Part shown: positions 14,898 through 23,660 of the stretch, in pieces
How positions within the stretch are numbered: the stretch's first letter is position 1
How the letters are laid out: every line of letters starts with the position of its first letter
NCBI GenBank assembly: GCA_017985985.1
Contig: JAGNWK010000027.1
Span: 1-32,043 of the forward strand
Direction of reading: 5' to 3'
DNA: 32,043 nt
Source of the DNA: Oligoflexales bacterium
GTDB taxonomy: Bacteria; Bdellovibrionota_B; Oligoflexia; Oligoflexales; Bog-1112
Notes under the pieces: model-generated
The model's input: only the letters and a program-made list of their open reading frames with translations
What the model was told of the DNA's origin: nothing
Database searches by the model: none
Position numbers and translations under genes: made by a program

Positions 14898-15638
14898 ATG
14901 CTTCCCCAAAATCTTTTTGAACACCTCGAGTTGCCCCCTCGATATAAGCCGATCAACCCCTACGTTCAGACTTATGTAGAGAATCAAACAAAAAGGCATT
15001 TGCCAATTGTCCATGGCTCAGACTTGAAAACATTCCCAGGACTTTGGCGAGAAAAAGCCTTTTCGGAAAAAAATCGCAAAATAGACAAACTAGTCCTCGA
15101 AATTGGTTCTCATAACGGCAAGACCTTCTGCGAGATGGCTGGACAGCACCCCGACACCGGTTTTGTGGGGATGGACATCACTTTCAAGCGAATTGTTTCC
15201 ACAGCAGAAAAAGTCGCCTCTCTCAGCTTAAGTAACGCGTCTCTCATTCTCGCAGACGCTAGGGTCGTACCGCAGATCTTTCATCCAGGGGAATTAGACG
15301 GGGTCATTGCTTTCTTCCCCGACCCATGGACGAAAAAAAAGAAACAAGCCCACAAAAGACTTTTTACAGACGCCTACTGCCAAAATCTCAGCCTTCTCCT
15401 TAGAAAGACTGGGTTCTTCTGGTTTAGAACAGACTCCGAGCTCTATTACGAGGAAGTCTGCTCCTTTATGAAAGGGCTGAACTGGCCGAAAGAGCTCAGG
15501 ACGCTTGAAGAGGAGACTGTCCACAACCCCTGGGGTGATTCTCTAACCTATGAAAGTAGTTTTCATGCGAGGTTCAAAGAACAAGGTCAGAGCATATTTC
15601 AAGGTTTGTGGAGGAAAAGGGAAGGTGTAATATGGTAA
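14898..15638 (+). CDS. trmB: tRNA (guanine-N7-)-methyltransferase
   Basis: Uses S-adenosylmethionine to make 7-methylguanosine at position 46 of tRNA variable loops. The 246 aa show the SAM motif LVLEIGSHNGKT, an acidic end of strand 2 (FVGMDITFKR), ILADAR, the family signature FFPDPWTKKKKQAHKRL and the C-terminal SSFHARFKEQGQ with Y. ATG 14898 has only a weak GGA ribosome site. It begins a rightward run with the next three genes, overlapping the following ORF by 7 bases. The gene is 120 bases downstream of rnpB, another tRNA-processing gene. Confidence 0.95.
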   Translation: MLPQNLFEHLELPPRYKPINPYVQTYVENQTKRHLPIVHGSDLKTFPGLWREKAFSEKNRKIDKLVLEIGSHNGKTFCEMAGQHPDTGFVGMDITFKRIVSTAEKVASLSLSNASLILADARVVPQIFHPGELDGVIAFFPDPWTKKKKQAHKRLFTDAYCQNLSLLLRKTGFFWFRTDSELYYEEVCSFMKGLNWPKELRTLEEETVHNPWGDSLTYESSFHARFKEQGQSIFQGLWRKREGVIW

Positions 15639-15907
15639 GAGCTAACGGTGAGGCCTCTTATGTCGAGGGACTTTCCGAGCTTCTTAGAACCCATGCCGAT
15701 GCGCTGATACAGGTCGAAGAAGGTCTAAAAACAGAAAACCCAGCACAGGCTGACCTTGAAGTCAGTCCAGCGACTGTTCGGGTCGCCTCCTTAGAGTCTC
15801 TCGCCGTAGGCACTCTGAGAAGGCCCGTTTTTGTCTTCCTACCCAAAGTAGAGCCACTTGCAGAGGTCAGAGATCTGTCTCAACACAAAAGGAAAAACAA
15901 AAATTAG
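15632..15907 (+). CDS. Small hypothetical protein between trmB and ybeY
   Basis: 91 aa starting at ATG 15632, preceded by AAGGGAAGG. No recognised domain; residues 1-40 look helical (YVEGLSELLRTHADALIQVE) and the middle has a strand RRPVFVFLPKVEP. Its start overlaps trmB by 7 bases and it lies directly before ybeY. The tight packing supports a real gene. Possible role unknown. Confidence 0.5.
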   Translation: MVRANGEASYVEGLSELLRTHADALIQVEEGLKTENPAQADLEVSPATVRVASLESLAVGTLRRPVFVFLPKVEPLAEVRDLSQHKRKNKN

Positions 15908-16457
15908 TACGAATCCCCCTCTCTCACAGATAGACGTGCTATCCGCCCGTCTGTCCTCCTTCAAAATTGATAAAAAACGAGTACAAGAGTTGGCCGCGGT
16001 CATCTGCTCGCAGCTTGGACTTGGCCCTGTCTATCTGTGTATTAAATTTGTGCCCTCAAAAGAAATGACCCGTATCAATAAACAATTTAGAAATATAGAG
16101 AAGGACACAGATGTCCTTTCTTTTCCCCAGATAGACTGGCTCGCTGAAGAAAAATCGATCCGTTGTGTCGGACTCGAGCCTATGCCTAAGCTAGGAGCAG
16201 AAGGCCCTTTAGGCTGTATACTGGGTGATCTTGTTATTTCGCCAGAAAAAGCCTTTGAAAATGCCCAAACAATCGGACATGCTCTAGATAGGGAGCTTGC
16301 CTTTCTGTTGATCCATGGGATTCTCCACCTTTGTGGGCATGACCATGAAAAGCCGGAAGAAGAAAAGCGCATGCTAGAACAGCAGACTTTGCTGCTCTCT
16401 TTCTTGGAAGAATCTAGAGGCCGTCCCCTTTGGACGGACTGCCTTCAACTTAAGTAG
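15858..16457 (+). CDS. ybeY: Endoribonuclease YbeY (rRNA maturation factor)
   Basis: A metal-dependent RNase needed for 16S rRNA 3' maturation and ribosome quality control. Key motifs are KDTDVLSFPQ and the zinc site HGILHLCGHDHE with His153, His157 and His163, in the H-x3-H-x5-H family spacing. The longest frame begins at TTG 15858, overlapping the previous ORF by 50 bases, which would add an N-terminal extension. An ATT at 15903, 10 bases after AAGGA, would place the start right before the first strand and just at the end of the previous gene. I give the longest frame but consider 15903 likely. Confidence 0.92.
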   Translation: MQRSEICLNTKGKTKISTNPPLSQIDVLSARLSSFKIDKKRVQELAAVICSQLGLGPVYLCIKFVPSKEMTRINKQFRNIEKDTDVLSFPQIDWLAEEKSIRCVGLEPMPKLGAEGPLGCILGDLVISPEKAFENAQTIGHALDRELAFLLIHGILHLCGHDHEKPEEEKRMLEQQTLLLSFLEESRGRPLWTDCLQLK

Positions 16458-16469
16458 GACATGAGACGT

Positions 16470-17777
16470 ATGGACAGTTATACGGTAAGCGCAGACCCTC
16501 TCTCTCACCTCCTCGCCATCCTGCTCTGTCTTGTCATTTCTGCTTTCTTTTCCTTTTGTGAAACAGCAGTCACTTCTCTCGGCGTTCTCAAAGCGAGGCA
16601 CCTGCTCAATACAAGCAAAAAACATTCCCCCTATCTGAAAATTTGGCTCACTCATCCCGGCAGAATCCTGACAACTTTGCTGATCTTCAACAATGTCGTA
16701 AATATTTTGGCATCGGCCATCGCTACAGAGTTTGCTTATCGATACACCCAAAGTGGCGCTATCGGGATCTCAACTGGGATCATCACCATTCTCATTCTGG
16801 TCTTCGGAGAGATTCTGCCCAAATCCTTTGCAAAAGCTTATTCAGAGAAGGTCGCTCTGCCCTGCCTTCAGGCCGCCTGTTTTATGTACTACGCCAGTTA
16901 TCCTGCTGTTCGCTTTTTTTCTGATTTTGCAGAATACATTATCAAGTTGTTTTCTGGAGGAAAAAAGAGCGAACCTCTGATCACTCAAGAAGAACTAGAA
17001 TTCATGATGAAGGAGAGCAAGAAGGCAGGGGTCTTCGGTGATATCAAGAAAAACATCATAGAGGGAGCCTTTGACTTCGATGAGACGGTCGTGGGCGAAA
17101 TCATGACCCCTAGGATGGACATCACAGCTTTTGAAACAAAAGCTCCATTCCGCGAAATGATCGACAGTGTGATGAAAACGGGTTACTCACGCATTCCTGT
17201 CTACCGTCATCAGATGGATAACATCGTCGGGATGGTTCTCTTGAAGGATCTTCTGCGCTACTTGCAGGACCCATCGGAAGCAGAAAAGATCAGCGCTAAA
17301 AGCATCATGCGGGAATCCATTTTTGTCCCTGAATCCAAGACGATTATGGAAGTCTTTAAGGATCTCCAAAGAACAAAAAGCCATCTCGCTATCGTCATCG
17401 ACGAATATGGTGGAACAGCCGGTCTCGTGACCATGGAAGATATTCTCGAAGAGATTGTTGGAGAGATCCAAGATGAGTTTGACTCTGAACAAGCAAAAAT
17501 AGCTAAAGTCGATGAGCAGGTTTTTCATGCTGATGGATCTACACACGTAGAGGACTTTCTTGAATACTTTGGCTTAGAAGATGAGAAAGTCTTTCACACA
17601 GAAGAATATGAACAGGGGGACAGCAACACTTTATCGGGTTGGATCACTCGCATTCTGGGACAGATGCCCCGAGTCGGGCAGAAGCTGAAAGTCGGCCCTC
17701 TGAACATGGAAGTTCTGGAAGTAAAAAAACACCGAATCCAACTCGTCAAAGTTCAGGAAGAAAAAAACGTGTCATAG
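16470..17777 (+). CDS. CorC/HlyC (CNNM-type) transporter with CBS domains
   Basis: Membrane protein of the hemolysin-C/CNNM family, thought to export or regulate Mg2+/Co2+. It has a DUF21 domain with about four TM segments ([56 protein letters not shown]). A CBS pair follows ([10 protein letters not shown] ... [53 protein letters not shown]), then the CorC_HlyC C-terminal domain with LSGWI. ATG 16470 has AGGA ten bases upstream; ATG 16461 is too close to it. ybeY followed by corC is a common gene order. Confidence 0.93.
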   Translation: MDSYTVSADPLSHLLAILLCLVISAFFSFCETAVTSLGVLKARHLLNTSKKHSPYLKIWLTHPGRILTTLLIFNNVVNILASAIATEFAYRYTQSGAIGISTGIITILILVFGEILPKSFAKAYSEKVALPCLQAACFMYYASYPAVRFFSDFAEYIIKLFSGGKKSEPLITQEELEFMMKESKKAGVFGDIKKNIIEGAFDFDETVVGEIMTPRMDITAFETKAPFREMIDSVMKTGYSRIPVYRHQMDNIVGMVLLKDLLRYLQDPSEAEKISAKSIMRESIFVPESKTIMEVFKDLQRTKSHLAIVIDEYGGTAGLVTMEDILEEIVGEIQDEFDSEQAKIAKVDEQVFHADGSTHVEDFLEYFGLEDEKVFHTEEYEQGDSNTLSGWITRILGQMPRVGQKLKVGPLNMEVLEVKKHRIQLVKVQEEKNVS

Positions 17778-17783
17778 AAAAGA

Positions 17784-17809
17784 TGGGGAGAAGACTTGAG
17801 TCTCCTCCC
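17784..17809 (+). terminator. Hairpin after the trmB-ybeY-corC run
   Basis: GGGGAGAAGACT and AGTCTCCTCCCC form a 12-position stem with one mismatch and a very small loop, 6 bases after the stop codon. A T-rich tract (CTTTCTTCTTTTTT) comes only 25 bases later, so it is an imperfect intrinsic terminator. Confidence 0.5.
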
Positions 17810-17913
17810 CCACTCTGCGACATACGCGACCCCTTTCTTCTTTTTTACCCTTTCTTCTTTTTCAGAAGCTATTTTCCCTAGCAGAATTTCGACTCTTTTT
17901 TCAGATCATTACA

Positions 17914-18354
17914 TCACTTTTGTGCTGCAAGAGCTTCCTTCTTCATAGGCACTGCAGCGGTCCGCATCGAACCCTTAAGAGCCACCAGCTCACTATCTGC
18001 TTTTTCTTTAGCATAGCCATAGACACTCTGCAGCTTCGCTGACAGCAGATCTAAGTTCCCCTTCAGAGAGTCAATTGCCTCATCAGACAATCTCCCAAAT
18101 TTCGCCTTAATCTTCCCCCTGGTTTCCGTCCAGTCGGACTTCACAGCCTCCGGCTTTGATTCTTCCTTCTTTTTGGCTTCCGTCCATTCAGACTTCACAG
18201 CTTCCGGCTTTGATTCTTCCGTCTTTTTGGCTTCCGTCCACTCAGATTTCACAGCTTCCGGCTTTGATCCTTCCGGCTTTGTTAATTCTGATTTTTTTGC
18301 CTCTGTCCATTCGGGCTTTGTTGGTTCCGACTTTTTTGTTGTTTCGTTACTCAT
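17914..18354 (-). CDS. CsbD-like stress protein with N-terminal repeats
   Basis: 146 aa starting at ATG 18354 after AAAGGGA. The C-terminal part is a CsbD-like domain: DWTETRGKIKAKFGRLSDEA followed by a helix and LLSAKLQSVYGYAKEKADSEL, with W, G-K and YGY positions as in CsbD/YjbJ proteins. These are small abundant proteins of general or osmotic stress. The N-terminal part is a Lys/Glu array with near-identical units (EWTEAKKTEESKPEAVKS; the second has K for T) and a longer first unit. Each unit starts with W-T-E like the CsbD domain itself. The array is encoded by 54-bp tandem repeats near 18140-18270. Divergent from the LysR regulator at 18555. Confidence 0.75.
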   Translation of the reverse strand: MSNETTKKSEPTKPEWTEAKKSELTKPEGSKPEAVKSEWTEAKKTEESKPEAVKSEWTEAKKKEESKPEAVKSDWTETRGKIKAKFGRLSDEAIDSLKGNLDLLSAKLQSVYGYAKEKADSELVALKGSMRTAAVPMKKEALAAQK

Positions 18355-18525
18355 AAAATCCCTTTTTCTAGAGAACCCCGGGTAGCTCTGTTTCATTCCG
18401 GGATCGCTGTTAAAGAGAACCTCTGCTTCGAGACTTAATCTTTCGTCGTTCCGAAAGATTCTCCCTTTAACTGCAACCACCGTCTGAAAATGCTCTCTTC
18501 TCCATAATAAGAAAAATATATAATA

Positions 18526-18542
18526 ACTATCTGATACATAGT
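18526..18542. promoter_or_regulatory. Dyad ACTAT-N7-ATAGT, possible LysR operator
   Basis: The interrupted palindrome lies in the 200-bp divergent region between the csbD-like gene and the LysR-type gene, 12 bases before the LysR start. Its T-N11-A geometry fits LysR regulator sites. Autoregulation and control of the csbD-like gene are inferred. Confidence 0.4.
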
Positions 18543-18554
18543 ATATCTCTATAT

Positions 18555-19502
18555 ATGTATTTTAACTTTAATCATCTCTATTACTTCTATATCACGGCAA
18601 AATCAGGCGGAACCATCGCTGCAGCAAACCATTTGAGGATCTCTCAACCTTCGCTAAGCAGTCAGCTCAAAGTTCTAGAGCAGTCCCTTGACATGAAGCT
18701 TTTCCGTAAAGTTGGTAGAAAGAATCAATTAACGGAAGCAGGTTCCATCGTTTATGGATTTTGTCGACGCATGTTTGATGTGTCTGAAGAATTAAGTGAA
18801 CTTATCTTGGAAAGAGTTCCTTCTGCAGCTCGACGAATTAACATTGGTGTATCTGATGAAGTAGAAAGATCTTTTGTCGTAGAGGTCGTCAGTCTTTTCT
18901 TAAAAAAACATGGACTCACCAAACGCCCTAAGGTCACCATGGTCTCGGGGAACCACGAACAACTTGTTGAGCGACTACGATTCCAAGAATTGGATGCCAT
19001 AGTCACTCAACTTCCTCTCACTGATCCTGAACTGAAAAGTCTTATCCGTATGGATTCTCCGGTAGCCTTAGTCTGCTCGAGAGCCTCGAGCCAAGGGAAG
19101 ATCTATTCTCAAATTCAAAAAATCAAATCAAATGCAGGAATATGCAGACTACTGGAGGGTCATGGCGAGCAATGGATTATGCCTTCTTCTAAGTTTAAAC
19201 TCCGTTCAGAAATCGACCACTTTTTTGCCACACACGACTTAAAGGGACGAATTGTATTCGAGAGTGATGTCATCGACTCCCTCGTTCGTTCTGTGATTGA
19301 CGAGATAGGATTTGCATTCCTCCCCTTACTTTTTCTAGCGAGAGAATTTCAAGAAAAATCTATTCGTATCCTCGGCCCCAAACAAGGGTTCTGGCAATAC
19401 ACAATCTGGCTTGGCTCCCACAATCAAAACTGTGATGACCCCCTCATCCAATTATTGGCTCGCTCCTTCAAAGAAGTATCTGCTCAGATACTCAGGACCT
19501 AA
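18555..19502 (+). CDS. LysR-family transcriptional regulator, NhaR-like
   Basis: 315 aa. The winged HTH at residues 3-65 reads [39 protein letters not shown] and [16 protein letters not shown]. The NHLYYF start and KLF.R.GR pattern resemble NhaR, the Na+-responsive activator, more than ordinary LysR proteins. A substrate-binding domain follows with [10 protein letters not shown] and the typical [11 protein letters not shown] helix. No Shine-Dalgarno sequence precedes ATG 18555, although the conserved N-terminus fixes the start; the mRNA may be leaderless. The ends of this gene and of the DUF1328 gene overlap tail to tail by 11 bases. Neighbours suggest control of ionic or envelope stress genes. 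Confidence 0.88.
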   Translation: MYFNFNHLYYFYITAKSGGTIAAANHLRISQPSLSSQLKVLEQSLDMKLFRKVGRKNQLTEAGSIVYGFCRRMFDVSEELSELILERVPSAARRINIGVSDEVERSFVVEVVSLFLKKHGLTKRPKVTMVSGNHEQLVERLRFQELDAIVTQLPLTDPELKSLIRMDSPVALVCSRASSQGKIYSQIQKIKSNAGICRLLEGHGEQWIMPSSKFKLRSEIDHFFATHDLKGRIVFESDVIDSLVRSVIDEIGFAFLPLLFLAREFQEKSIRILGPKQGFWQYTIWLGSHNQNCDDPLIQLLARSFKEVSAQILRT

Positions 19503-19653
19503 GCACATGGGCCACCAGGGAGATGATAAATAAAACCAAAAAAATAAAGAAAATGGCCCGTGCCATCTCAACGGATGCCCCCGCAATACCGGTAAATCCA
19601 CATAACCCTGCAATAATCGCAATCACAAGAAACGATATCACCCAATGTAACAT
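19492..19653 (-). CDS. DUF1328 small membrane protein (YtjA/UPF0391 type)
   Basis: 53 aa starting at ATG 19653 with CAGGGAG upstream. It has the family pattern [20 protein letters not shown], then [18 protein letters not shown] and a second hydrophobic helix LVLFIISLV. Such two-TM proteins of unknown function are commonly stress-induced and often found near csbD-like genes. It convergently overlaps the end of the LysR gene. Confidence 0.9.
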   Translation of the reverse strand: MLHWVISFLVIAIIAGLCGFTGIAGASVEMARAIFFIFLVLFIISLVAHVLRS

Positions 19654-19805
19654 AACAACTCCCTGGCCTCGGGAAAAAGTCTGAGAACACCGACAGAATC
19701 TCATTTATGGGGGCATAAAAAAAAGACTAAATAGGTATGGTACACATAGCTTTTTACTATATGTGCACATACATCTATATATGCAAGGACGCAAGGAGGG
19801 GGTCC

Positions 19806-19985
19806 GATTTTGTCATTGCGAGGAGCCGCGGGCGACGAAGCCATCTTTTCTTTACACTGAGATTGCTTCGCTACGCTACGCTCGCAATGACGAGGTTCTG
19901 TCATGAATACGTAGATAAACTGGATCCTAACGCAAGCCTAACCGAATGACATTGGTGGTCAGGGGATCTCAGACGTAACATCAAC
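19806..19985. repeat. Family B inverted repeat joined to a family A end
   Basis: ATTGCGAGGAGCCGCGGGCG and ACGAAGCCATC face GAGATTGCTTCGCTACGCTA with CGCTCGCAATGACGAGG, with a shorter centre than at 10043. To the right, GGTCAGGGGATCTCAGACGT followed by AACATCA is the outer end of family A (compare 5277-5304). The small ORF across this region is only translated repeat. Confidence 0.8.
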
Positions 19986-19993
19986 CAAGATCA

Positions 19994-21250
19994 TCAACTA
20001 GCCTGAACAGTTCCCCTAAGTTCACCAAATCCGATTCGGTAATCTCCCGTCTCAGCATAGGCTCGCATGACAACCTGATCACCATCTTGCAAGAATGTTC
20101 TTGTCTCTCCATTTTTGAGGACAAGGGGTTTAGTGGCGTTCCACGCCAATTCCATCAAACTACCGTACGAGCTTGGATCATCTCCACTGATGGTACCTGA
20201 AGCAACGAGATCACCGGTCCTCATGTTACAACCTGTAACACTGTGATGAGCTAGTTGCTGCTGTATGCTCCAGTAGAGGGACTTCATATTACCGAGAGAA
20301 ATTCTTTCCGGCTGCTCTGATTTTGCTGTTTTAAGCAGGACTTCAAGCTGAAGACTATAGTGATTCTTAGACCCTTGCTGCTGTTGCAAATAGGAAAGTG
20401 GGACTGGATCCTGAACGGGACCTTCTGTTCGAAAAGGCTCTAGAGCCGCAAGTGGCACAACCCAGGGAGAGACTGAAGTGACGAAAGATTTGCTGACGAA
20501 CGGCCCCAGGGGTTGATACTCCCAACGTTGAATATCTCGGGCAGACCAGTCGTTCATCATGACAAAACCGAAGATATGATCTTCTGTTTCTTGGAGGGGA
20601 ATAGGAGAACCAAGAGCGTTGCCGGTCCCTACTAAAAAAGCCATCTCCATTTCAAAATCGAGACGCTCACAAGGGGCCAATACAGGTTGATTTTCTCCCC
20701 TTAAGATCTGCCCCTGAGGACGACGAATCGGATGCCCACTGACAACAACCGAAGAAGCTCTGCCATGGTATGCAACAGGTAAATGCTTCCAGTTGGGAAG
20801 CAAGGGGTTATTTTTATCCCTTATCATGACTCCTATATTCGTAGCATGTTGAGCTGAGGAGTAGAAGTCTGTATAGTCCCCAATCTCTGCAGGCATCTGC
20901 ATCGTCACTTCACTTTGACGTTCAAAAACTCGGGATCTCAAATCAACTTGATCCCTCAAAATAGGGTTATCTTCCCTGAGCAGTGAACTTATGCGCTCCC
21001 TGACTCGGGTCCATTCCTTCTTCCCAAGAGCCATAAAAGCATTCAAGCTGCGCTGCCCCTGAAAAACTGGTTTTAACAACTGGATCATGCCTCTTTTTTC
21101 CAACTCACTCAGATTCAAAATGAGATCACCGATAGCACAACCTATCAGGAACTCCTCTGGCTGCTTGTTTCTTGTGAAAACACCATAAGGTAGATTTTGA
21201 ATCGGGAAGTCGCTGTCTTTTGACACTGGAATGAAAGATTTATAAATCAT
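19994..21250 (-). CDS. fah: Fumarylacetoacetase
   Basis: Last enzyme of tyrosine/phenylalanine/homogentisate breakdown; splits fumarylacetoacetate into fumarate and acetoacetate. The 418 aa have the N-terminal FAH_N domain and the catalytic domain with YTDFYSSAQHATN (Asp128 metal ligand, His135 catalytic), LDFEMEMAFLVG (Glu200, Glu202), FVMMNDWSARDIQ (Asp234) and GPFVSKSF (Lys254). Residue numbers and spacing match the mammalian enzyme closely. AAGGA precedes ATG 21250. Downstream of histidine ammonia-lyase on the same strand; homogentisate dioxygenase and maleylacetoacetate isomerase are not in the window. Confidence 0.96.
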   Translation of the reverse strand: MIYKSFIPVSKDSDFPIQNLPYGVFTRNKQPEEFLIGCAIGDLILNLSELEKRGMIQLLKPVFQGQRSLNAFMALGKKEWTRVRERISSLLREDNPILRDQVDLRSRVFERQSEVTMQMPAEIGDYTDFYSSAQHATNIGVMIRDKNNPLLPNWKHLPVAYHGRASSVVVSGHPIRRPQGQILRGENQPVLAPCERLDFEMEMAFLVGTGNALGSPIPLQETEDHIFGFVMMNDWSARDIQRWEYQPLGPFVSKSFVTSVSPWVVPLAALEPFRTEGPVQDPVPLSYLQQQQGSKNHYSLQLEVLLKTAKSEQPERISLGNMKSLYWSIQQQLAHHSVTGCNMRTGDLVASGTISGDDPSSYGSLMELAWNATKPLVLKNGETRTFLQDGDQVVMRAYAETGDYRIGFGELRGTVQAS

Positions 21251-21261
21251 AGGTTTTCCTT

Positions 21262-21340
21262 ATACAAAGATGGGGAGGGGAGTGTAAGGGGAGGGAACGG
21301 ACCCTCACTAAAGAGGACGTTCCCCCCTCTTTAGAATCTC
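21262..21340. repeat. Intergenic G/C-tract repeats (families G and F)
   Basis: GATGGGGAGGGGAGTGTAAG then GGGAGGGAAC is the inverse of 9129-9157. It is followed by AGAGGACGTTCCCCCCTCTTTAG, related to family F. The block fills most of the 105-base gap between hutH and fah. Confidence 0.6.
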
Positions 21341-21355
21341 CCCCCTGTCTTAAGT

Positions 21356-22867
21356 TTATTCGTGAATAAAGACTCCAGCTCGGATTTGCTTTTCCATCAT
21401 CATCAACTCAGCAGATAAAGATCGATCTTCTTCCATAAAACTCACCTGCTCGCGCACACGTTCATAAATTTTGAGCAGAGCTGGACCTGGCTTAAGGGGT
21501 TTAAGGAAGTCAAGAGCCTGACAGGCTGTGAGCAACTCAATGGCAAGAACCTTTGCCACATTCTGCACAACCTGCGCTGCTTTTCTAGCAGCAAAAGGCC
21601 CCATACTGACATGGTCTTCTTTACCGACGTTGGTGGGGATACTGTCGACGCTAGCCGGATGGGACAGCACTTTATTTTCAGAAACAAGAGCAGCTGCCGT
21701 AACCTGAGGGATCATAAAGCCTGAGTTTAGCCCTTCTTTTTTAACCAGAAAAGTCGAAAGACCACTACTCTGGGGACTGATCATCCTGTCTATACGTCTC
21801 TCTGATAAGCTCGCAATCTCTGACACAGCGATAGCCAGAAAGTCCATGGCCATAGACACCGACTGCCCATGGAAGTTCCCGCCACTCACAACCTGACCAC
21901 CCTCAAAGACAAGAGGATTATCCGTAACACTATTCAATTCTACTTGCAGGATGGAATCGACAAAGCAAAGAGCATCGTAAGTAGCCCCATAAACCTGTGG
22001 GATACAGCGAAACGAATAGGGATCTTGAACCTTATTGCACTGGGCATGATTCTCCAGAATTTCATCTGGAGCCGAGAAATGACTGAGTATGCGTTTCGCA
22101 ACATAGCTCTGCCCACGATGGGGACGCAGGGCATGAATTCTCGGATCAAAAGGACGAATGCTTCCCTGGAAAGCGTCTATGCTGAGAGCAGAAATCGTAA
22201 GCGAGGACTCGAAAATAGTCCGAGCCTCCTCAAAAGCATGGGCCGATATCACCGTCATAAACTGTGTCCCGTTGATAAGGGACAGTCCTTCTTTGAACTC
22301 CGGCCGAAAAGGTTTAACCCCTGCTTTGCGCAGAGCCGATGCTGCACTCTCCCTCTGGCCCTTATAATAAACCTCACCCTCTCCGAGCAGGCCCATAGCC
22401 AAATGGGCCAGAGGAGCTAAATCCCCTGAAGCCCCAACACTACCCTGAATCGGGATCATGGGAAGAATGTCATGTTTTAGGAATTCAATAATCTTTTCTA
22501 TACAGTCTGGACGAACACCACTACCCCCCAGAGCAAGATTGTGGGCTTTCACCACGAGGAGTCCACGCACAGCTTCCTGAGAAAGAGGCTCCCCCATGCC
22601 ACAGGCGTGAGAACGGATCAGATTCACCTGGAGCTGCTGCAAATCTGCATCGGGGATTCGAACACTGGAAAGGAAGCCAAATCCCGTATTGATGCCATAG
22701 AGGGCCTTGTCTTCAGCCAAAAGTTTAGTCAGCATGCTGCGCTGAGCTCTTAATCTTTCCACAACATCGGCACCAAAACTAAGTTCCGGATTTGGCTCTT
22801 GCGAAAGAACCACTAGTTTTTTCGTCGTAAGCTGATCACTGCCGAGAGCAAATCCACTAGTTTTCAT
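21356..22867 (-). CDS. hutH: Histidine ammonia-lyase
   Basis: Converts histidine to urocanate and ammonia using the self-formed MIO group. The 503 aa show the MIO triad Ala146-Ser147-Gly148 in GSVGASGDLAPLAH, the HAL-type Ser-His pair at 86-87 in LIRSHACG (tyrosine ammonia-lyases have His-Leu here), VQDPYSFRCIPQV, NSVTDNPLVF, SGGNFHGQ and EDHVSM with its conserved Glu. AAGGA precedes ATG 22867. No hutU, hutI or hutG lies nearby, so the rest of the histidine pathway must be elsewhere or absent. Confidence 0.95.
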   Translation of the reverse strand: MKTSGFALGSDQLTTKKLVVLSQEPNPELSFGADVVERLRAQRSMLTKLLAEDKALYGINTGFGFLSSVRIPDADLQQLQVNLIRSHACGMGEPLSQEAVRGLLVVKAHNLALGGSGVRPDCIEKIIEFLKHDILPMIPIQGSVGASGDLAPLAHLAMGLLGEGEVYYKGQRESAASALRKAGVKPFRPEFKEGLSLINGTQFMTVISAHAFEEARTIFESSLTISALSIDAFQGSIRPFDPRIHALRPHRGQSYVAKRILSHFSAPDEILENHAQCNKVQDPYSFRCIPQVYGATYDALCFVDSILQVELNSVTDNPLVFEGGQVVSGGNFHGQSVSMAMDFLAIAVSEIASLSERRIDRMISPQSSGLSTFLVKKEGLNSGFMIPQVTAAALVSENKVLSHPASVDSIPTNVGKEDHVSMGPFAARKAAQVVQNVAKVLAIELLTACQALDFLKPLKPGPALLKIYERVREQVSFMEEDRSLSAELMMMEKQIRAGVFIHE

Positions 22868-22889
22868 AAGCGTCCTTAACGTTATTCTA

Positions 22890-22957
22890 TCTTTAGGGGA
22901 ACAAGCCGCTCACCCATTCGACAAGCTCAGGGCAAGGTTTCCCCTAACCCCTCCTTA
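22890..22957. repeat. Family E end plus CATTCGACAAGCTCAGGGC repeat
   Basis: GGTTTCCCCTAACCCCTCCTT (22937-22957) equals the right end of the family E palindrome at 26626-26646. It overlaps the 3' end of rpe and supplies its last codons and stop. The adjacent CCATTCGACAAGCTCAGGGC is a piece of a different intergenic repeat type. Confidence 0.75.
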
Positions 22958-23639
22958 CAGAGCTTACTGACAAGGCTCTTAGCTCCTGAATTTTCTTCAC
23001 CCTATCTTTTGCTGAGAAAATAGCTGTCCCACAGACAAAGCAGTCCATTCCCAGAGCAGCAAGCTTTCCGATATTTTTCTCAGAGATGCCACCATCGATA
23101 GAAAGCAAACATTGAGACAGTTGCCATTTTGTTTTCAGAGATTGAAATTCTTTGATTTTGTATTCTGTCAGAGGGAGGTAGCTCTGCCCGCCAAATCCTG
23201 GATTAACGGACATGAGAAGGAGCAGATCAATCTCGGGGAGTAGGGGCTCTATACTCGACAGGGGCGTCCCCGGATTGAGGGCAAGACCTACTTTTGCCCC
23301 CAAGTTTTTGATCGTTTGCATGGTTCTATGGGGATGGACTGAGGCTTCGGGGTGAAAAGTAAGGAGATCAGCCCCTGCCCGAACATAGTCCCCTGCCACC
23401 CGATCTGGGTTGGCCACCATAATATGGACATCAAGTGGCTTTTTAGACTCTTTTTTAAGAGCCTCCACAATAGGAAGACCAAAGCTGAGATTGGGGACGA
23501 AGTGCCCATCCATGACATCGACATGAAGCCAGTCTATAGCCCCCTCGATGTCTTTGACTTCATCCCTTATCTTTAATAAGTCACAGGCCAATAAAGAGGC
23601 TGAAAGGATAGAGGCCATCTTATGCTTCCTATTCGACAT
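22944..23639 (-). CDS. rpe: Ribulose-phosphate 3-epimerase
   Basis: Interconverts ribulose 5-phosphate and xylulose 5-phosphate in the pentose phosphate pathway. The TIM-barrel motifs are ILSASLLACD, WLHVDVMDGHFVPNLSFG, LDVHIMVANP, LTFHPEA, GLALNPGTP, LLMSVNPGFGGQ and CLLSIDGGIS. The start may be ATG 23639 or the internal ATG 23618 (MASILSASLL), which matches the family's usual N-terminus. The C-terminus, ending VRRG, is read from a family E repeat. It lies 21 bases downstream of def, probably co-transcribed; transketolase, its pathway partner, is divergently encoded next to def. Confidence 0.96.
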   Translation of the reverse strand: MSNRKHKMASILSASLLACDLLKIRDEVKDIEGAIDWLHVDVMDGHFVPNLSFGLPIVEALKKESKKPLDVHIMVANPDRVAGDYVRAGADLLTFHPEASVHPHRTMQTIKNLGAKVGLALNPGTPLSSIEPLLPEIDLLLLMSVNPGFGGQSYLPLTEYKIKEFQSLKTKWQLSQCLLSIDGGISEKNIGKLAALGMDCFVCGTAIFSAKDRVKKIQELRALSVSSVRRG

Positions 23640-23660
23640 ACGTTCGGGGAAAGCCAGAGC

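Noticed and set aside
14340-14956. ORFs on the minus strand over rnpB and trmB start
   Set aside because: The region is occupied by RNase P RNA and repeats.
19737-19949. 70-aa ORF on the plus strand
   Set aside because: Runs through family B repeat sequence and has no ribosome site or domain.
21869-22420. 183-aa ORF opposite hutH
   Set aside because: A shadow of the well-supported histidine ammonia-lyase on the other strand.
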